Shown: positions 36,791-48,900 of the stretch, piece after piece
How the letters are laid out: each line of letters starts with the position of its first letter
How positions within the stretch are numbered: the stretch's first letter is position 1
Assembly (NCBI GenBank): GCA_039583875.1
Contig: CM077147.1
Location: 160,951,866-161,015,865 of the forward strand
Direction: 5' to 3'
From: Platanthera guangdongensis
Taxonomy: Eukaryota > Streptophyta > Magnoliopsida > Asparagales > Orchidaceae
Length of the DNA: 64,000 bases
Notes under the pieces: model-generated
What the model saw: the letters and a program-made list of their open reading frames with translations, nothing else
Database searches by the model: none
Told to the model about the DNA's origin: nothing
Translations under genes and position numbers: made by a program

Positions 36791-38113
36791 TGAACTAATT
36801 CAGCTCTTCCTGCATAGCTTCAATCCAGTAAGAGTTTTTTATAGCCTCTTCAAGCTTCTTGGGCTCTATTTTTGATAGGAAGCTTGAACATAGAGCTGTG
36901 TTGATGCTCTTGCTCCTTGTCTGGACACCATATCTTACATCACCAATGATTTGGTGTGCTGGATGGTCCCTCAAATGTCTCACAGTTGTAGGAATTCTTG
37001 CTTCAGCTAGCTGTTCTGCATTATTCTCAGCTGGCTGAACTTCATTATCTTCATCTGGCTGTACTACATTATCTTCAGCTGCCTGTTCTTCATCCTCAAC
37101 TTGTGATTCTTGAGCTCCCCCTGGACAACACCCATCTTCTTCCTTATCTTGTCCTGCTGGATCCATTTCCCTGATGGTAAGCTTGTCCATCACATCCTTT
37201 AAACCTGCAGAACTAGAAGAGGTGTTTGGAAGCTCACAGTTAATTAGGTTTTCCTCATCAAAGACAACATGTACTGATTTTTCTACAACTTGAGTAGTCA
37301 AGTTAGATCCTATATGCCCTACTATTGTTGTTGTATCCAACAAATATCCCTTATTGGGACTTGGCAGCAAACTTAGTCACATAGGACTTACCATTGTTTA
37401 GAACATAACACTTGCTACTAAAAATCCTGAAGTAGGATAAGTTTGGTTTTCTACCTTTCAGAATCTCATAGGGAGTCTTCTTGTGGCTTTTGGTGATGGA
37501 AGCCTTATTAAGGACATGACATGCAGTGTTCACTGCCTCAGTGCAGAAATATTCTGGGAGAAATGTGTCACTTAACATGATTCTACCAGCCTCTATGAGA
37601 GTTTTGTTTTTTCCTCTTAGCAATCTCATTTTGATGGAGTGTTCTAGGAGAGGAGAAATCTTGATGAATCCCAAGCTTTTCACAGAATCTTGTCATGCAT
37701 TCAGACTGAAACTCAGTCTCATGATCACTTCTGATTTTGACCACAGTACTATTAAGTTCATTCTGAATTTCCCTAACAAATGTCGGGAAGACATCAGGAG
37801 ATTCAGATTTCTTTCTTAGAAAGAACACCCAGACAAATCTATAAAAGTCATCAACAACCACAAGGGTGTAGACTTTTCTTCCTAGACTATGAACTGGCAT
37901 AGGACCAAATAGATCCATATGTAGGAGGTATAAACACCTTACTGAGTCTTTAGTATCAAGGCTCTGAAAGGAGGTACTGGTCTGCATGCCCTTTTGGCAT
38001 GTTGAGCAGATACCCTCCTTGATGCACTTCACCTCAGGGCCATTTTTCATTAACTCTTCACTAAAGAGTTTGTCTATGGTCTTATAATTTCGATGAGCTA
38101 GCCTTATGTACCA
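36791..38113 (-). pseudogene. pol: Element A integrase and linker
   Basis: Integrase HHCC C-terminal half (CIKEGICSTCQKGMQTS), core LLHMDLFGPMPVHS, KIRSDHETEFQSE and TLHQNEIAKRKKQN, then PYEILKGRKPNLSYFRIF. The acidic linker before RT is read at 37370-36795. Frames change near 37600 and 37380. G-to-A type losses are evident (SDHETEF where D has SDHGTEF). Confidence 0.9.
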
Positions 38114-38517
38114 TTAGACACAATGTGAAGCTTTCTCATCTGCAACTAGGCATATAGGAGAATCCTTACTCTCACAAATAAAATTGAGACAATAGACAAT
38201 TCCTCTCCTAGTGCCTGTCAAGATGATCCCTTGGTCACTTGACCTCCTAATTTGGCACTCATCCTTGAGGAAACAAATGTCATAGCCAAGATCACAAAGT
38301 TGGCTTATACTTATCAAGTTATATTGCAAATCTTTCACATAAGATACTTGTGTAATAGTGATTATGCCATTAGATATCTTACCAAACCCTTTGGTTACTC
38401 CTCTTTCTGAACTACCCAAGATGACTTTGGGTCCACTTTAAACTGGAGTGTACTCTTTCAGCATGCTCCTTGTTCCAGTCATGTGTCTGGAACATCCACT
38501 GTCCAAGTATCATATAG
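38114..38517 (-). pseudogene. pol: Element A protease region
   Basis: Minus strand: stop, then YLDSGCSRHMTGTRSM near 38510-38463, the DSG active site of copia protease. It continues into FGKISNGIITITQVSYVKDL and LISISQLCDLGYD. Element D was inserted a few codons upstream of the active site. Confidence 0.88.
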
Positions 38518-38522
38518 GGATA
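38518..38522. repeat. Target-site duplication of element D (left copy; right copy 50680-50684)
   Basis: GGATA precedes TGTTGGAATA at 38523 and follows CACTTTCA at 50679. Host sequence of element A continues on both sides. Confidence 0.95.
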
Positions 38523-40051
38523 TGTTGGAATACCCTATTACTAATTTGGGTCAGGATCACTATGTCTCTAGGAATCTTTGCTTGACCTTCTGTATAGCTT
38601 AATAGGTCAATTAGAATTGAGTCTAAGGATTAGTAGTGTATGCTTGGAAGCTGCCCTGAAGACCAAGATCTTATATTTGGAGACTAAGTCATATCGTCGA
38701 GCTCAGCACGACGATTCGTCGAACTCCGGTCGACGATCGTCTAGCTCAACTTCGACAGATCGTCGAACTCCATTCGACGATCGCTGAGCTCAACTTCATA
38801 ATATCGTCGAACTCCATTCGACGATCGGTGAGCTCAGGTCGACGATTTTGACTCTGCTTTGGATCTTTATCTCTGAGCTCAGTTCGACGATCTTTGAGCT
38901 CAGATCGACGATATTTTGCTGCTGTATGTTTCCAGATCGCTGAGCTCAGCTCGACGATAGCAGAGCTCAGTTCGACGATTTCAGATAACTTCCAGAATTC
39001 AAATTCAAATCAGTTAGGAGTTATTCTGCAATTAATTCAGAGATTTGCTAGCCGTTTTCATTCAATTCTGGACCAAGTTTCAAGGGATTTTTCAAGGAAT
39101 GTTTCTGTGGACTTTCCTCCAGAAGCGATTATGCAATTAAGGATGCAATTAATGCAGGCCAACGGCTATACTTGACAGAGAATAATATTCTATTCTGTAC
39201 CAGAGAATAAAAGACAGAATGTTTTTTGAATCAAAAACAAGAACAAGAAGAAGAACAAACAATACAGAGAGAGACATACTGACTACAGAGACACTCTCAA
39301 AAATCTTCTGTCTAAAAGAATTCTGAAGAACACTCATCCAAGGAGATCAAGTTTTCAAATCTTCAGATCTCTTTAGTTTTCAAAGTGTTCAAGGCCAACA
39401 TATTCCAAGACTCCAGACACTCAACATTTCAGCTATTGCTGAAATCATCCATTGCTGGAGTTCAATATTTGAAGGCCTATCACCCTCAGCAAAGCTTTTC
39501 TTCCTGAAGATTTCAAGGATTCAGGGGGAGCTTTGACATCAATCCACATAGTCTTCTCAGTTGTTTGAGAAAGAGAAGACTTCCATCACTCTCTCACCCC
39601 CACTCTGTAAAGGGTTTTTCAAACTCCCTTCAAAAGTTTGAACTTGGTTTTTGAGCACCTTGTCAAAAGCTCATTGGTGGCAAGACACCTGATCAAAAAA
39701 TCTGCTTTGCTTTTTGAGCACCTTATCAAAAGCTCATTGGTGCCCAGGACACCTGATCAACTCATCCTGCAGTGGATTCCTACCTAGGGTGGTAGAAGAG
39801 TGGATGTACCCAAGTTTGGGGAACCACTATATTTCCTTGTGTCTTCTGGTTTTGCTTGTGTTTATGTTTGTTTCTGGCCTTGATTTTTTCTGTGCTTAGT
39901 TTTTGCTTAGCTTGTGCTGTAATTAGATTTATTTTTGCTTCCCTGCTCACATAGATTACAACAAGTGTTGTAAAAGTTTGTAAAAGTTTTTAAAGCACCA
40001 TATACTCTATTCACCCCCCTCTAGAGTATATCAGATCTAGTTGCACTTTCA
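38523..40051 (+). mobile_element. Element D 5' LTR
   Basis: TGTTGGAATA...GCACTTTCA, 1529 bp. By eye about 25 substitutions and no net length change against the 3' LTR, so under 2 percent divergence. Array of CGTCGA/TCGACG hairpins at 38696-38985. Confidence 0.97.
38696..38985 (+). repeat. ATCGTCGAA...TTCGACGAT hairpin array in the LTR of D
   Basis: Units have 9-bp arms (ATCGTCGAA / TTCGACGAT) around a CTCCA loop, alternating with GAGCTCAG-type spacers. Related units occur inside D's gag (41825-42052) and before ORF3 (45520-45790), and the identical array is in the 3' LTR (49324-49612). Confidence 0.92.
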
Positions 40052-40053
40052 AT

Positions 40054-40064
40054 TGGTATCAGAG
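40054..40064 (+). other. Primer-binding site of element D
   Basis: TGGTATCAGAG two bases after the LTR, matching initiator tRNA-Met. Confidence 0.92.
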
Positions 40065-40184
40065 GGAGGTTGGTTAAACATACCATACCTGATTGGTTGT
40101 ACAGGCTAACACCTGAACCCAAAGATCCCAAACTAGATCTGTTCTTCTTTTGTAGTGTATTATTAGATTTTGTTTGCACAAATC

Positions 40185-42260
40185 ATGGCCCAAAACAATG
40201 ATTATGCTAGCACCAGACCTCCAGTGTGCAATATTTCCAAGTTTGCACTTTGGAAGGCAAGGATTAGACTTTACATGAATTCTATTGACGAAGATATCTT
40301 TAACTCTGTTTTGACAGTGTGTCCAAGACCCCCAGAGAGCACAAGCACAAATGTTGTGCCACCTCCATCAGGAACAGATGCTGACATCAAGAGATGGAAG
40401 GTAGCTGATGCCAAGGATATGAACATCCTAGCCCAGACAATGTCAGATGACATATTTCAAAAGGTACATGAATGCAATTCAGCCAAGGAAATTTGGGACA
40501 AGCTCTCAGAAATAGTCTCAGGCTCAGCTGATGAGAGAAAGGACAGAAGATCCCATCTCATCTCCCAATATGAGAATTTCAAGAAGGGAGAGACTGAGTC
40601 AGTGGGAGACATGTACAACAGACTAAGTCTAATTGTCAGTGAATTAAGGACATTGGACAAAGAGATCTCTCTAACTGAACTTAATGACAAGATCCTAATG
40701 TGCTTCCCCAGCACTTGGGATTCAAGAATCTGGCCAATTAAGGATGCCAGAAGTCTGAATGAGATCACCACTGAAGCCCTGTTGGGTAAGCTCAAATCTT
40801 ATGAGCTACTCATCAAGAATAGAGAGGAAGAACAAAAGGCTGCTTCACCAGCTACAAGGAAAGAGAAGACCATAGCCTTCAAGGCAACTGAGGATCTGCC
40901 TGAAGATAAAGCCACAGGCAATGATGAACTACTCAGCTTGTTGGCCAAAAGATTCTACAAAATGGCCAGAAAGGACTTCAAAAGAAGATCATACAAGGAG
41001 CAGGACAAGCCAAGGTATGACAAGTCCATTAATAATAATAAAGACATTATTTGCTTTGGTTGCAGGAAACCAGGGCACATAGTTCCTAACTGTCCAGAGA
41101 ACAAGAACAAGGACAGAAGGGACAGAAAAGAAAGAAGAAAGGATAAAGACTCCAAAAGGAATGGCAATGACAAACCTTCTTCATGCAAAAATAAGCATAC
41201 AAGAAAAGGGTTTGTTGCTGAATCCTGGAGTGAGACAGAAGAGGAGTCAGAAGCCTCATCCAGCTCAAGTGATGATGAGGATGATGCAGAAGAAAAGGAG
41301 TTCTGCATGATGACAATTAATGCCTCACAGCACAATTCAGAGGAAGAAGAGTCAGAGTCAGACTCAGAGACTCAACCTGAAGAAGATCAGGTAATTAGCT
41401 CTTTTGATTTTAATTCAGAAGATTTTAAATCTGAGTTTAAAGCACTGTGTTTAGATCTGCTAAAGTCTGAGAAAGAGATTATCTCTCTCAGAAACCAATT
41501 ATCTGAACACAATGCTCTAAAGTCAGAAAACCTCAAACTCTCTCAGGAGTTGGAGTGCTGTAGGGAACAGATAGCTTCACTGAAAAGTGAGCTCTTTGAG
41601 GTCAAGAAGCTTGAAGAATCACTTAATGGGAGAAGCATCAAGCTGATGGACATCACAAGCACAGTGAACTCTAGATTCAACAGTACACTGGGCTTGGGTG
41701 CTTCATCCAGCCAACCTATAGTCCTAACAACTCCCATCAAATTCATTTCTGACAAGGGAAAGGGAGTTGTAGAGGTTGCCAGGAAAAATTCTGATCTGCC
41801 TCAGAAAACCAAGTCCCAGCAGAAATCGTCGAACGTAGATCGACGATCGTCGAACGTAGATCGACAATCGCCGAACACAGCTCGACGATCTCAAGCAAAA
41901 TCGTCGAACGTAGATCGACGATCTCAGCCAAAGTCGTCGAACGCAGGTCGACAATCTCAAATACCTGACCTCACCCATAGTCGACCGTCGAACGGAGCTC
42001 GACGATCTGACCCAAGATCGTCGAACGCAGCTCCAAGATCGTCGAACAGAGGTCAGAGCTCTGGAAAATTTTTCAAAGGCAAATCAAAATTGAATCCCGA
42101 GGGTCCTTCATCCCAAATCTTTAACCCTTATACTGAATGGATTTTACCTCCAAGGAGATATCATCCTGAAGGATATAAGAGTCAACCTGGGATGTCTTTC
42201 ATTTCTGAATTTAAAGGTTATCAACCTAGGCCCAAGGTAAACTGGGTCAAAAACAAATGA
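40185..42260 (+). CDS. gag: Element D Gag
   Basis: An uninterrupted frame of 691 residues from the first ATG (MAQNNDYASTRP). The frame is open a little further upstream but has no earlier ATG. The N-terminal two fifths is the copia Gag fold (FALWKARIRLYM, AKEIWDKLSEIVSG, SVGDMYNRLSLIVSEL). The zinc knuckle CFGCRKPGHIVPNC at residues 290-303 binds RNA. A Lys/Arg-rich patch, an acidic Ser/Glu stretch and a coiled-coil-like segment (DLLKSEKEIISLRNQLSEHN) follow. Residues about 547-620 consist of SSNVDRRSQ-like repeats, encoded by the same CGTCGA/TCGACG motif found in the LTR. Intact, so possibly functional. Confidence 0.93.
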   Translation: MAQNNDYASTRPPVCNISKFALWKARIRLYMNSIDEDIFNSVLTVCPRPPESTSTNVVPPPSGTDADIKRWKVADAKDMNILAQTMSDDIFQKVHECNSAKEIWDKLSEIVSGSADERKDRRSHLISQYENFKKGETESVGDMYNRLSLIVSELRTLDKEISLTELNDKILMCFPSTWDSRIWPIKDARSLNEITTEALLGKLKSYELLIKNREEEQKAASPATRKEKTIAFKATEDLPEDKATGNDELLSLLAKRFYKMARKDFKRRSYKEQDKPRYDKSINNNKDIICFGCRKPGHIVPNCPENKNKDRRDRKERRKDKDSKRNGNDKPSSCKNKHTRKGFVAESWSETEEESEASSSSSDDEDDAEEKEFCMMTINASQHNSEEEESESDSETQPEEDQVISSFDFNSEDFKSEFKALCLDLLKSEKEIISLRNQLSEHNALKSENLKLSQELECCREQIASLKSELFEVKKLEESLNGRSIKLMDITSTVNSRFNSTLGLGASSSQPIVLTTPIKFISDKGKGVVEVARKNSDLPQKTKSQQKSSNVDRRSSNVDRQSPNTARRSQAKSSNVDRRSQPKSSNAGRQSQIPDLTHSRPSNGARRSDPRSSNAAPRSSNRGQSSGKFFKGKSKLNPEGPSSQIFNPYTEWILPPRRYHPEGYKSQPGMSFISEFKGYQPRPKVNWVKNK

Positions 42261-45200
42261 ATTGTCTTATGTGCAGGTGAAGACCTATCCAACATCTAAC
42301 CAGCAATGGTATTTGGATAGTGGGTGCTCTAAGCACATGACATGGAACAAGGACAACCTCACATCCTTCAGAGCCAAGCTTGGACCCAAATTTATCTTTG
42401 GTGATTCAAACTTTGGACAGACTAAAGGATATGGTGCAGTCCAGATTGGTTCAGTAACTTTCAAGAAGGTAGCTTATGTAGAAGGACTGAAGCACAACCT
42501 AATTAGCATCAGTCAGCTGTGTGATGAAGGCTACCAGGTGACCTTCAGCAAAGCCTTATGCAAAATCAAGTTAGAGTACAACACAACAGTGTTGACAGGT
42601 AAAAGGAAAGGTAACATCTATCTAGTAGACTTTCTCTCAACTAATGTAGATATTTGCTTGTTTAACTCTGTCTGTAGACCAAATGTTTTATGGCATAAGA
42701 GATTAGGACACCTAAACCTTAGAACTATTGCTAGGTTATCCAAGGACAACCTTGTTAGAGGACTATCTTCTGGCCCCTACAAGAAGGAAGGACTCTGCAG
42801 GGCTTGTCAATTAGGCAAGCAAACTAAAAACAGTTTTAAGTCACTTAATAAGAGTGATTCACCTAGGATATTGTATCTGTTACACATGGATCTTTTTGGA
42901 CCCATCACAGTACAAAGCCTAGGAGGGAAATCCTACACTTTAGTAGTTGTAGATGACTTCTCTAGATTCACTTGGGTGTTCTTTCTAAGGAAGAAGTTTG
43001 ATAACTTTAAGTGTCTGACAGAGTTTCTCAAATGTATACAGATTGAGTTCAATACTCACATTGCCCTGATCAGAAGTGATCATGGGACAGAGTTTGATTC
43101 TCTTCTTATGCAAGAGTTCTGTCAGAGTGAAGTGATCAGGCATACTTTCTCAGCTCCTAGAACTCCTCAACAAAATGGGGTAGCTGAAAGGAAAAATAGA
43201 ACCCTTATTGAATCTGCCACTACATTGTTGTCAGATGCTCATCTACCTCTATCCTTTTGGGCAGAGGCAGTGAACACCTCCAACTATGTATTGAACAGAA
43301 GTCTGATACATAAACTAAAGGGAAAGACTCCCTATGAATTACTCAAAGGGAAGAAACCTAAAGTTGACTATTTTAGAGTATTTGGTTGTATTTGCTACAT
43401 TCACAATAATGACAAGAAATATTTAGCAAAATTTCAAGCCAAAGCTGATGAAGGAGTGTTTCTGGGATACTCCATGATCAGCAAGGCCTATAGGGTCTAT
43501 AATAAATCATCTTTGAAAATTGAGGAATCTGTTCACATTTCATTTGATGAAACTAACATGTCTTTCAAGGAGAAGATTTCTTCTACCATAGAACCTTTGC
43601 AGGAACATTCTCTAGTTGAAGATATGAACAAGTTGCAGGTTGCTCAAGAGGATGAAAGCAGTGAAGATGAAGGGAATGCTCAACATATTGAAGCATAACT
43701 TGAAGAGCCAGTTGTTGTACCACAAGAGGAAACAACAACACAGGTTGGTGAACAATCAACACCCCCTGTTGATTTAGTAACATCAAGAGACCATCCAATT
43801 TCCCAAATAATTGGAGAAATCTCAGCTGGTGTGCAAACCAGAAATCAGGTCAACCAAAACCTGTTGCACACCTGCTTCCTATCTCAAATTGAACCTCAGT
43901 CCATTCAAGATGCAGAGCAAGATCCATACTGGATCATTGCAATGCAAGAGGAGTTTCATCAATTTGAAAGGAACAAAGTATGAGAACTAGTGCCAAAGCC
44001 TAAGGATCACTCCATTGTTGGAACAAAATGGGTATTCAGAAACAAACTGGATGATCAAGGAGTAATTATAAGGAACAAGGCAAGACTAGTTGCTCAGGGA
44101 TATTCTCAAGAAGAAGGAATTGACTACGACCAGACCTTTGCACCTGTTGCAAGATTGGAAGCCATCAGAATATTTCTAGCTTATGCAGCTCACAAAGGCT
44201 TCAAAGTATATCAGATGGATGTCAAAAGTGCTTTCTTGAATGGAGACATCAAAGAGGAAGTTTATGTCAGACAACCTCCAGGTTTTATCTCTCCAACTTA
44301 TCCTGATTATGTTTTTAGACTGAACAAAGCATTATATGGTCTCAAGCAAGCTCCTAGAGCATGATATGAGACCCTAACATGCTTTCTTTTGGAAAATGGT
44401 TTTATAAGGGGTAGAGTAGACCAAACTCTTTTTATTAGAACCCATAAGTCCCATACCCTACTAGTACAAATTTATGTAGATGATATCATTTTTGGTTCTA
44501 CTGACTCAAAATTGTGCAGAAGGTTTTCTAACCTGATGCATTCTAAATTTGAGATGAGTAGCATGGGTGAGCTATCCTTCTTCCTAGGATTGCAAGTCAA
44601 ACAACATGCTGAAGGCATCTTTATTTCTCAAACCAAATATGCAAATGAATTGGTTAAGAAATTTGGTATGTCTGAGGCATCTTGTATGAAAACACCCATG
44701 CCTACCAATGCTGTATTAGATGCTGATGAACATGGAAAACCTGTTGATCAGACAACATATAGAGCAATGATTGGCTCTTTACTGTATCTTACAGCCAGTA
44801 GACCAGATATAATGTTTGCTACATGTATATGTGCTAGGTTCCAAGTAAGCCCTAGAGAGTCACACCTAACATTAGTAAAGAGGATTCTCAGGTATGTTAA
44901 GAGTTGTCCAAATCTAGGTCTCTGGTATCCAAAAGATTCAGCATTTGAGTTAACTGGATTCTCTGATGCTGATTATGCTGGATGTAGAATTGACAGGAAA
45001 AGCACCAGTGGAACTTGTCAATTCCTTGGTGACAGACTTGTCTCCTGGTTTTGTAAGAAACAAACATCTGTGTCAACTTCAACTGCTGAAGCTGAATATA
45101 TGGCTGCAGGCAGTTGTTGTTCACAAATCTTGTGGATTCAAAACCAACTCCTAGACTATGGTTACAACTTAGAGAAGTCTAAAATCTTTTGTGACAATAC

Positions 45201-45426
45201 AAGTGCTATTTCCATAGCTCAAAATCCAGTCCTCCATAGTAGGACAAAACACATAGAGATTAGGCACCATTTCTTAAGGGATAATGTTGAAAAGAATAAA
45301 ATTGAATTACAATATATCCCAACTTATTTACAAAGGGGAGATATTTTCACCAAGCCTTTGGATGAAAAGAAACACACCTTCTTCCTAAATCAGTTAGGAA
45401 TGTTAGATGGAGGAAGTCTTAAATAA
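42241..45426 (+). pseudogene. pol: Element D Pol (protease, integrase, RT, RNase H) with three stops
   Basis: Pol lies in the +1 frame relative to gag and overlaps it by 20 nt (42241-42260). It shows protease WYLDSGCSKHMT, integrase HHCC (HKRLGHLN...CRACQLG), core LLHMDLFGP, IRSDHGTEF and [34 protein letters not shown] and YVDD at 44473-44484, then RNase H SDADYAGC, EAEYMAAG, FCDNTSAI and DIFTKPLD, ending LGMLDGGSLK. Stops TAA 43696, TGA 43981 and TGA 44362 are in the same frame; each fits a single C-to-T or G-to-A change. Otherwise the frame is continuous and all catalytic residues visible to me are present. Confidence 0.95.
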
Positions 45427-45920
45427 TATCCAAGATTTTGAAAGTTTAAAAATTGACCAAGACTAGACAAACTTTCTGATTTTTCTTAGTGTCTAGCATT
45501 TCTCTGTTCTCTGAACTGCGCTCGACGATTTTCCTCAAGATCGTCGAACGGAGATCGACGATTTCCAAAATCGTCGAACTGAGTTCAGCGCTTCTCAGAT
45601 AGTCTGAACTATCTCTTCCGGTCAACGATCGTCGAACGGCGCTCGACGATTATGTTCACTGAACGATCGTCGAACGGAGCTCGACGCTCTCCAAGATCGT
45701 CGAACGGAGATCGACGATGTTGAAGACTCTTCAGATTCCTTTAGGAGCCTCGATCGTCGAACTGAGTTCAACGATCTTTCCAATTCTGCGTCGAACCCTA
45801 ATATAAAACTCATTTTCGCCGTCATTCTCTTTTGCGCTTTCGATTTCTCTGCAAGAATTTTCTTTCCCTCCAAACAGTTCTACGCTTGGTCGTTTTGTTT
45901 GTTGAGTTTTTGCAGGTACA
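45427..45920 (+). other. Pol-ORF3 spacer of D with CGTCGA hairpins
   Basis: No ORF on the plus strand. From 45520 to 45790 it carries at least eight ATCGTCGAAC..GAGNTCGACGAT units. It ends with a pyrimidine-rich TTTTTGCAGGT just before the ORF3 ATG, resembling a splice acceptor. Confidence 0.7.
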
Positions 45921-48900
45921 ATGGCTGTGTCAGTTGCTGTCCTAGCTGCAATGAAGTTTGATGCAGGCTTTGATATTGATATTGAATCTTTCAGCACCAT
46001 TGATCAGATCTTTCAAGATGTACTGGGTTTGTTCCAAGATCAGAATCTGACTGCCCTCATGACCACCAGGATCAAGTTGGCTTCTGACGAGATCAAGGAG
46101 TGGGTTTATACTGCCCATAATCAAGATAACAACACTATAGTTGGGTCCATAGCTGGAAATCAGGTACCCTTGACCCCCACAATTTTAACAGAAGTTTTTG
46201 GATTGAGAAATGGAGAAGAATCTGCTGAGTTATCTGGAGAAGAGTATTCTGACCTGCTTGCCAGGATGGGTCATCCAGAGGGAAACCCTAGCAAGCTATT
46301 CAAAAGGAACTTGTCTGTTGAGTACAGGTTCATGGCAGATGTGGTTGGAAAAGTGCTCCTGGCAAAGCACTCAGCCCATGATACAATATCCAGACATCAG
46401 CTCTGTCTCATGGGAGCTCTTGTGGACAAGAAAAATCTGAACTGGGGAGAGGTTTTCTTTGACCTCATCAAAAAGAAAATCAACAAAAGTTTTGTCAATT
46501 TTGGAAGGATTATTGGAGTTTTTCTGCAGACCAGGTGCCCTGCCTTGCTGGTCTCCTCTGAAGTTCATATCAATGCCTCCAAGAGACTAACCTGTGCCCT
46601 CTTTGGCAAGTGGGACAGGAAAATCAGCAAGCCTAGCAGGCCCTCCTCCAGTGCCCCTTCAGGCACAAGGACTCAAAGAGTCACTCCTCCACAGGTCTCT
46701 GCCCCTGCAGATGACCTGGCTGCTGCTGTTGCTGCCTCTACTCCTCCTCCAATTCCATCCCTGCCCCTACCATCCACCATTCCAGCTCCATCCACCCTCA
46801 CCATATCCAGCCCATCTCCAACATCAACTCCATCTCCAGAACCCATTCTACCTCCACCAGCAGACCAATTCCACCCTCTGTTCTCCTACCCTCCACTAGA
46901 TATCACCTCATCACCATCCATTCCATCCTTCACCCTACTGGATGCTTCCTTTATGGATGATTCCCCATCATCTCCTCCTGAGTTACCCTCCTCCTCCACT
47001 TCTTTCCAGGATCTCCTACGCCACATCATAGACCAACCAACTTTCACCCCATCCATATCCATCACTCTATCCTCCATATCCACCTTTCCAACACCTCAGC
47101 CATCCATTCCACATTTCTCCAGCCCTTCCCTTCCAGCATCCCCAGCTGTTTCCATACCATCTACCTCTGCTCCAGCTGTTGAGCAAGTAGACCTCTCAGC
47201 CCTAGCTGACAGGCTGTATGAGCTGATTGCCCCCAGGCTCTCTCTACTATTGGAGACCTCCTTGGCTCCTCTACACCTGTCAGTGGCAGCTCTTTCTGCC
47301 AGGCTCTCCTCCCTCTTCCCTCAGGCAGCACCTACAGCAGTGTGCCTTGATCCAGATGTCTCTGCATCTAGGCAGGGGGAGATGCTATATGAAGAAAGCC
47401 TTCATGCTGTTGCTGCTGCTGTTTCTCTGCCTGCTGCTTTGAGCCCTCCTGTTGCTGCTGTTTCTCTTTCTGCTCCTGTTGCTGTGCCTCCAAAAAGTCA
47501 GAGTTCTACTGCAGTTCTTGCAATTGACCTCAGGTCTTTGCTATCTGCCTTTGATTCTGCCTACTTTAGCTATCTGCCAGAGGTCCATGCTGTCCAGCCT
47601 CCAGAAGACTTATCCAAGGCACTTGTGCCTTTTTCTTGCTGTGACCCTAGCATAATCTCCTCCTTTGTCAATTCAGTCATTGCTGCTGCTGCTTCTTCTG
47701 AAGAAAGGACTGATTTTGCTGCTTCTGAGTATGTTATTGCTGCTGCTGCTGAAGTTCTTACAGTTTCTGCTGTTTCTGATGAGCCAATATCCAAGGACAT
47801 TCTGATGTCAGAGGCCACTGATTTTGAGCCTGCTGCAGTTTTTGATGATGAATCTGCTGTTTCTACTGCTGTAAGTGAGATTGTTACTGCTGCTGTCACT
47901 TGTCCAGAGCCAACTGTTGCTGTTGCTGTTACACCTTCTCCATCTGCTGCTGTCCCTGCTGTTACCATCTCTGCTGCTGCTGCTGTTTCCACTTCTGCCT
48001 CATCTGCCTCTATTCAGCTAAAGAAAGATTTGATGAAGAAAATAGATGCTCTATATGATGATCAGAGTTCTGAATCTGATGAGTTTAAAACAGACTCTGA
48101 TGACTCATCTGCTACCATTGCCAGGAAAAGGAAGGCAAGGAGCAAGGCTATGAAAAGGGTTCCTCCTGCTAAAGTTAAGGATAACAATGATATCCCTTAT
48201 TATATCCTTCATAATTGCCCAATCACTGAACACTGGATGTAGTATTCCAAGAACCAGCTGAAAGCCATGAAGAAAAAGAGAAAATATGAGAAGGGTTCAT
48301 CCTCATTCCAGCACTCTCATCCTCCTCCACCACCTCCTCCTGATGCAGGTGCAGGTGGAAGCTCTGCAAGTCAACCCCCAGCCAGAAGCCAGGCTCCCTA
48401 TCAACCTCATGCCAGATCCTATCAAAGGGAAAGCCAATCCAGGGGTTCATATTCTAGGAGAGGAGGATATAGAGGTAATCAGAGAGATTTTCAAGTATAT
48501 TCCAAAGGGTACTCCATGCAGCACCCATATTCTAGGGAAGGACATATCTCATCTGATACATCATCAGGTCCTTTCCCTTATAAGCTAAAAGAGACTGTGT
48601 CTGCCAGGCCTCCTCAAGATAATCCTTCCAACAGGTATGAGCCACCTGTACCTTTTGAGGACCCTGAAAATAATCCAGCTGCTTGGACTGCCAGGTTAAA
48701 GGAATTAGCTGCACTGGATCAGATTAAGAAGTCCAAAGAACAAGGATTAGATTCTTCCAACATTTCTACAATGTCTGAGCAAATACAGAAAGAATTAGAG
48801 AAATATGCTTCCAGTAGATTCTTTGATGTTGACAGATACATGGAATTACATCCTGCAGCTGTGGTTCCCAGGCCTTCAAAGCAAACATATTTGGGTGCAG

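Noticed and set aside
47570..47992. 140-residue minus-strand frame rich in Ala, Thr and Ser
   Set aside because: Shadow of the Ala/Val-rich ORF3 coding strand of D; composition explains it.
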